Shown: positions 58,912 through 64,000 of the stretch, one piece after another
Position numbering within the stretch: the first letter of the stretch is position 1
How the letters are laid out: each line of letters starts with the position of its first letter
Source of the DNA: Bromus sterilis
Taxonomy: Eukaryota > Streptophyta > Magnoliopsida > Poales > Poaceae
Length of the DNA: 64,000 nucleotides
Assembly (NCBI GenBank): GCA_950022295.1
Contig: OX465601.1
Location: forward strand, 116,951,501 to 117,015,500
Reading direction: 5' to 3'
Translations under genes and position numbers: made by a program
The notes under the pieces: generated by a model
What the model was told of the DNA's origin: nothing
The model's database searches: none
Seen by the model: the letters and a program-made list of their open reading frames with translations, nothing else

Positions 58912-58992
58912 TGCAGCTACCTAACTCTGAAAATGGAGATATGAGAGATGAGGACGACTGGTTCTGATGCATTTGAGCAACGGGGAGGGGCA

Positions 58993-58999
58993 ATTTATA
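58993..58999 (-). promoter_or_regulatory. TATA box upstream of the small acidic gene
   Basis: GGCTATAAATTGCC on the minus strand. It fits the plant TATA consensus and is followed by a C/T-rich leader. Confidence 0.6.
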
Positions 59000-59791
59000 G
59001 CCAGAAGGATTTGCTTGCGCGGGAAATGGAGTGAGGCGGGAACCAGCTTGCGCGGGAGAACTGGATAAGAACAAGTTGCGCTCTGCTTTGCCATTGCTGT
59101 GGGCAGAAGCAATGTCATTGCTATGTTGAAGCATCGCTATGTCCATTGGGTAGAGGAGGGAGACGAAACAGGACTGCACTATGTAGGTTTACATATGTAC
59201 TTTTCATTTGCTTCAGATAACAAAACAACTACCTATCCTTGTGGTTACAGTTAGCACCACTGCAATAACACATCCCACGTTTGAGTCCCAAGACTGCACT
59301 TTTTTAATTTCTATTTTGCACAATTTCAATGACTAAAATCTGCAATTTCAGTGACCCAGTGGTTAAGTCATTTTTGTTTTGCACAAGTTAGCACAATTAT
59401 ATTTACCACAATCTGAATTTAAGTCTGAATATCAATGAGAATCACTATAAATCACAATCACTCAATTTCAATCACTTGACTACCAATTTGAATCACACTA
59501 TAATCACAATATGTCACTTGAATCACAACTTGAATCAAAATCTGCAACTTGAATCACAATCTAAAACTCTGAATTCAGTACACCATAAAGGAAGCACATT
59601 AAGCTTAAATTCAGTACACCATACATATGTTGCACAATTACATAGATAGCTAGGTTGCACCATTCCATGAATGTAGCCATTCAGCTCAAATTAAAGACAA
59701 CACCATACATAGGTAGCCATTAGTTGAGTACATTACTTGCTCCATCAACATTGCCAAGCACAATCTTGAATTTGTGCAACCTAGATAGGTC
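59000..59791. other. AT-rich spacer with TTGAATCACAA repeats
   Basis: Imperfect repeats of AATCACAATC and TTGAATCACAA fill 59430-59570. Two copies of ATTCAGTACACCATA lie at 59573 and 59611. No coding signal. Confidence 0.6.
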
Positions 59792-60515
59792 CTACCCTTC
59801 ATCTGGCAGCCATTCATCAGGCAGATCTTCAGCGAGAAGTGGACCACGATCAATCAATTCCTTCACATGGCAGATACCAGGAAAAACAAGAAATTTCTTG
59901 CTTCTGTGATAAGAAGGTGCACAATCTTCATGTAGAGCTAATTCTCTATGCATAGCATACTCCTCCAGTGATTCAGGCTCCTCACAAAGTGCATTATTTG
60001 GCTTAGGTATCTCCACCATAACCATCTTTCCTACAATGGTTGGTCACGGATCCAAGCAATTACCTCCAGTTCACGACAATTAATTGGCGTGATGATCTCG
60101 ATCAAGTGTCCACCAGCCCGTTCAGTACATCCTTTACAACTTGTGTTGTCCATGCTTGATCAGGGAGACCTTCAAAGCTCATCTTCTTCTTATACTTCAG
60201 ATCTACAAAGTCAGCACGTACTGCCCTGGTCCAACGATCGAACTTGATCAAACGCCGAGAGCACCTCAAATGCATCAAACAGTCCAACACCTTTGTGCAC
60301 TGCTCCTCCTTCAAGAAGCTCACACAAAAATTGTGAGGTGGAGATGCGGCCTGTATGGCCAGCTCAGAAGGCTTCAGGCCGCAATGTTTCTCGATGGTGG
60401 CAACCAGAGCCGTCGGCGTCACATCTTGCTCGCCGTCTCCAATAGCCGTGGCCAGCAGCACAAGCCCATGGTAGCGAGCCTCGAGCGCATCCATGGCAGG
60501 GGTTCGCGAGATCAA
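59792..60515 (-). pseudogene. DUF4283-like gene carried by the MULE
   Basis: From the ATG at 60515 the frame (137 codons) contains IEKHCGLKPSELAIQ, NFCVSFLKEEQCTKVLDCL and IKFDRWTRAVRAD, a pattern typical of the DUF4283-like proteins common in grass genomes. It stops at 60102. A second open stretch, 60025-59792, starting MVMVEIPKPNN and ending WLPDEG, fits the usual downstream part of that family, and the sequence between encodes a CRELEVIAW-like segment in another frame. A frameshift or an unannotated intron therefore separates the two halves. An upstream exon beginning near 60644 with a GAG|GTGAGC donor is possible. Role unknown. Confidence 0.65.
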
Positions 60516-60755
60516 GACATGGCTAGACTGCTATCGGAGAGCAGGCTCACCTCGATGCCAAACTTCCTGGGGGAAGCTCCTGTCCAGCAAGCTCTTGCCG
60601 GCGACGATGCTCTCGCGGAGGAAGTCGCGCTATCGCCGTCGCCCATGTCGCCATGCCGGGTCGCGGTGGAACTAGGTTAGGGATTGTGGAGAATGGGGAT
60701 TTTGGAGAATGGGGATTTTTCATTCCGCCCCTCCCCCTCGAATCGGTATAGCGGG

Positions 60756-60990
60756 GCGCCTGACGAGTGGGAACGAGCGAATATTCGCTTGGAATATTTT
60801 GTATTGTGACATGGCAGTAGATGAATATGGTGTATGTATAGCCTGCATATGCCCAAGGCTGCAAGATCAACCTCTAGGACTGTATTGAAGTATATTTTAT
60901 CGTATGAGGACCGTAGTGAAGCACTTTTCAACCTCTAGGACTGAGATGGACCTAGCCAGCGACCACAGGGACGCTAGATGCAATTATCTC
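60756..60990 (-). repeat. Right terminal inverted repeat of the MULE
   Basis: Reverse complement matches 25588-25822 over 235 bp, including CCCACTCGTCAGG at its inner end and GAGATAATTGCAT at its outer end. Confidence 0.92.
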
Positions 60991-61957
60991 GTAGGTGGTG
61001 GCGTCGTAGAGGGGCGATAGCTCCGGCTTGAACTTCATGGGCCACGTGACTGGACACAACTTGTTAGAGAACGCCTGGCATCCCGCTCCATAGGAGGACA
61101 AGCCGAGGCCAGGTACGAGTCGAGTAGTGTGTTCCATGTCCGCGAGCTCCCTAACGACACGATCCTAACGCTCGTGGTGGAGCTCTACGGTGACACAAGC
61201 ATCCTCCGCCAGCCTGCGAACGATCGGGCAGTCGCCACCGCCGTGGTACGGGGAAGATGCTATCACTGAGTGAAGCGAAGCCTCCACACATACGTGGCTC
61301 TTGGTGTTGCCATTTACCGTCCTCCAGCTGGGGATGTGGATGCAGTGAGGGCGTCGCTTGATGCAATCGCTCATGGTCCTACCCCGAGAAAGCGATGGAA
61401 CGCACTAGCAATGGACCGACGACGTTTACCAGTTGCGCTATCCGCGCAAGATAGGCGTCACACTCAGACTCTTAGGACGGTACCATAGAAATTCTTGCAA
61501 CGTTAGCAAGGCTACCACTAGAGTGGGTGCATCAGTCCTACGAGTAGCCAAAGGCTTCCCTTTAGCATGAATCGCTCCGGGGCGATGGGAGGAGACCTCA
61601 TAGTCGTGCGGGTCTTCCTCATTAGCTGCATCGTCATCGTCACCTCCCCTAGAACGTTTGTCGCAAGGACGATGGGGAGGATCATCGCATCACGGGCGGG
61701 GAGCCGACGGGAGTTCTGTTGCCCCACGATAGCAGCACACTGTTGGAGGCGCACCTCGTGTCTAGTGGGCGCCTCACAAGATGCTCTGATCTTCACTGCT
61801 ATGGTCACCATGAGAGGCAAAGATGCCAGTCGATGGAGATGACGAAGGAGATGGAATGCATCAGCACCATACCCAACGCACCAAATATCGGAGCCTCAGG
61901 TCCTCACACTGAGGTGGAGACACCCCTTTTATAGTTCGGCCGGGGGTTGAACACGCA
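60991..61957 (-). pseudogene. Old gypsy gag, N-terminal part (decayed)
   Basis: The minus strand near the MULE encodes WPMKFKPELSPLYDATT, matching the conserved gag entry KFKPDxxxxYDGTxNP, whose continuation NPIEFLQLYT is on the far side of the MULE at 25587. Farther up (61142-61957) the sequence gives gag-like fragments in several frames with many stops. This locates the start of the old gypsy coding region near 61.9 kb. Confidence 0.72.
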
Positions 61958-62734
61958 ACGTCTCTCCGTACTCCTTAAAGGCACTAGACAGCGCAACCGA
62001 GCATGAAAAATGAAATACCCAGGTAGGGGCCACCAAAATCGTGCAACACCCTACTACTACATGTGATCTTGCACTAGATAAGATGAACAATACAATATGT
62101 GTGTGTATTGCTAGTTATCAGACCCTCACTAAAGTAGTAGTGCTCCTCCTAGATAGGTGCTACAGGACGCTCCTGTAGCTGACGCCTCGCCGACAAATGT
62201 AGCTGACGCCAGGGTAGGTAACACTGTACCCCGAGCGGTAAGTCAAAAGGTAACGTGTGCGTTCCATCTGATCAGCTGACACTAGCCACAATAGATAGTA
62301 GTGGGCATTAATTGCTCTAACAAGAAGATTCCCTAGTTCCTTTCGTGGAGAAGGAACCGCTTCGCGGAGCCGGAGCTTCTCAGGTGAAGCCACGAAAAGC
62401 ACTTACCGGGGGCATGATCTCCGGCAAGCAAGGTGGAGTTGCTGCATCGGCACGATTCTCTCCTTGTTTGATCACCAGCGCCTGAGCACAAGTAGCGACA
62501 AGGAGTCAGCCACTGTCAAGACCCATATTCCGCCAGTCCATGATACCCTGGTTTGCATTGAGTCGACACTAGCAGAAGCTTCATTTCAGTTCATTGGAGT
62601 TCGTCAGCATGATTCACCACCTGTGGAATGTGCCTACCTTTAGGTCCTACGAGGCTTCGATTCGATTCCTCGGAATTCTAAGTGAAATTTAGATAGAATT
62701 TAGGGAAAAACACACGATTCCAGGAGGAACCACT
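61958..62734. other. Probable 5' leader or LTR of the old gypsy element
   Basis: No gene found. TGTAGCTGACGCC occurs twice (62173 and 62208). The sequence lies where a 5' leader or LTR would be expected, but I could not find the primer-binding site or an LTR end. Confidence 0.4.
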
Positions 62735-62847
62735 AAACACTTTGGCCTTCTAAGACCTCCTTTGGTTCATAGGATAGAAAAATTATAGGAATAGGAAAAC
62801 CATAGGATATGGGATGACATCTATCTCAAATTCTATGCCTAAGAATA
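62735..62847. mobile_element. End of a MITE-like element, cut by a MULE
   Basis: CCTCCTTTGGTTCATAGGATAG and following AGGAATAGGAAAACCATAGGA resemble the end of a widespread grass miniature element. It stops at 62847 where the MULE terminal repeat starts; the other half would be beyond the right edge. Confidence 0.45.
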
Positions 62848-64000
62848 GAGTGAATTGCAAGAAACCATCACATTGAAGCGAACAATTGCAGAAAACACTC
62901 TTCTACGTTTTTTTGCAGAAACCACTAATTTAGCGACTAATTTTTTTGCAGAAACCACTAGTTGGCGAATTGGAGCGAAATAAACCTGTTTATGACAGGT
63001 GGGGTCCGTTTCTGTCGACGTGGCCTAACAGGAGGCACGTGCTACCGTTAGACGGTGGTTGACGGCGCTACAGTCCCCGCGTCGACGGCGCTTGGTCAAA
63101 ACCAGCGGCCGCCCCCCCTCTGTCTCACTCTCATTCTCTCTCGCTCTCTCACTCCTCTGTTCTCCAGTCCCATGGCTACGGCGGCGACCCCCGATGAGGG
63201 CGGCGGGTTGGATGGCGGCGTAGATCCCGACGGGGGGTTGCTTGGCGGCGGAGATCCGAAGATTGTGGAGGAGGTGTGCGGGAGCTCTAACCCTAGCCAG
63301 ATTCCATTCCATCCGCTCAAGTACCGCTCCGCCGTCGCCTTCGCCCGTGGTGTGTATGGGAATCCTGCGTGTAGCGAGTGGTATGCCTCTGCCTACGGCG
63401 GCGTCTGGTTAGTGTTATCTCTATTCCTTCTTCATTCCATTCTAGGGTTTGATTTGTACGGCTAAAATGAATGTGATTATAGGGTTTGTGCAATGTGTTG
63501 CTTTTAGTAGCCAGATGTGATTCTAGGGTTTGTGCAATGTGTTGCTTTTAGTAGGCAGATGTGATTTTAGGGTTTAGTATAATGTGATATAATGCTAGAA
63601 TTTAGTGTACTCCATTGTGTTATAATGTGCTCACTGTTTTAGAGTTAACTAGAACAATTAAAAAATTAATACATTTAAAACAAGTAATTAATTGATCTCC
63701 TTAAACTTAGAACAATTAAAACAAGTAATTAGCTCACTGTCTTATAAATTTCACTATCATTTAAAATAATTTTACAGGCCTGAATTAATGTTTATTTATT
63801 TATTTATTGTAGTATGGACATGATGTTTGGGAAGTCAGATTCCACTTTCACGACAGGGATAATTTGGAAAGGGAAATCATTCATTCAGAGATTACATTTG
63901 TTAATCTTGTAGCACTGTTAGAGTAAACATGATATTCATGTGAGGACTACATGTATTTTGTGAGGAATCCAGGCTTGGGAGTAGAAGGGCTAGATGAGAT
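62848..64000 (+). mobile_element. Second Mutator-like element, 5' end only
   Basis: The terminal repeat starts GAGTGAATTGCAAGAAACC. A repeated TTTTTTGCAGAAACCACTA module lies at 62909-62970, and GACAGGTGGGGTCC near 62994, the usual arrangement of a grass MULE terminal region. A transposase-like gene follows. The right part, including the other terminal repeat, is outside the window. Confidence 0.75.
63171..64000 (+). pseudogene. MURA-type transposase of the second MULE, N-terminal part
   Basis: The first exon starts at the ATG at 63171 (MATAATPDEGGGLDGG) and runs to a donor, GTCTG|GTTAGT, near 63408. After an intron of about 400 bp ending TATTGTAG near 63811, the next exon reads MDMMFGK. It then shifts frame into VRFHFHDRDNLEREIIHSE and, after a stop, EDYMYFVRNPGLGVEGLDE, the N-terminal segments typical of plant MURA proteins. 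The frameshift and stop mark it as a pseudogene. Confidence 0.72.

Larger units (their letters stand above)
25588..60990 (+). mobile_element. Mutator-like element (MULE), 35.4 kb including nested elements
   Basis: Long terminal inverted repeats of 235 bp (25588-25822 and 60756-60990) start GAGATAAT(G/T)GCAT. The flanks TTGGCGGTG (25579-25587) and TAGGTGGTG (60992-61000) agree at seven of nine bases, as an aged 9-bp Mutator duplication would. The flanking gag sequence is continuous across it. Without the copia insertion at 26044-53913 the MULE is about 7.5 kb. It encodes a MURA-type transposase on the plus strand and two genes on the minus strand near its right end. Confidence 0.88.

Noticed and set aside
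25588..60990. Reading the 235-bp inverted repeats as an LTR pair or unrelated repeats
   Set aside because: They are inverted, the flanks show a 9-bp-type duplication, and a MURA gene lies between.

Overview
The window is a block of nested transposable elements from a large grass genome, most likely a Triticeae species (wheat, Aegilops or barley). Supporting signs are a BARE/Angela/WIS-type LTR, a SIRE/Maximus-like copia element, a Cassandra TRIM, gypsy elements with LTRs of about 4 kb, and two Mutator-like elements. I found no intact host gene. Every coding region is transposon-derived, and almost all are broken. Family names rest on motifs and remembered terminal sequences; no database was searched.

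Positions 1-13010 hold a minus-strand Ty3/gypsy element cut by the left edge. Its 4.28 kb 5' LTR is at 8734-13010, followed by a tRNA-Met primer site, gag, protease, RT-RNase H and integrase. A solo LTR of the same family (689-5036, target duplication TTCAC) sits in its pol gene in the opposite orientation, giving an inverted repeat with 4.3 kb arms.

From 13011 to about 61957 the backbone is an older, decayed gypsy element on the minus strand. Its integrase is scattered over 14130-14589, 15287-15511, 19167-19281 and 24981-25450, and its gag over 25450-25587 and 60991-61957. It was split by four separate insertions: a Cassandra TRIM (14595-15281, GGATC), a BARE/Angela-type solo LTR (15517-19166, GTTAC) holding another solo LTR (16190-17792, GCGTC), a hAT-like element (19282-24980) and a MULE (25588-60990).

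The MULE is the largest compartment. Besides a degenerate MURA transposase gene it carries two opposite-strand genes, and it was invaded by a 27.9 kb SIRE/Maximus-like copia element (26044-53913, CCTTT). That element received a solo LTR (27418-28930, GTACT) and a young gag-only copia element (38509-50521, GGAGT), which itself received a 3.7 kb solo LTR (42586-46265, AGGTT). Nesting therefore reaches five levels below the old gypsy backbone (counting the backbone as level one), and the perfect target duplications give the order of events.

The right end (62848-64000) is the start of a second MULE with a broken MURA gene. The features I find most unusual are the third gene of the Maximus-like element, which has its own TATA box, 5' exon and 5'UTR intron; the inverted LTR pair; the spliced gag of the young copia element; and a ladder of poly(A) runs and target duplications near 20.2 kb.
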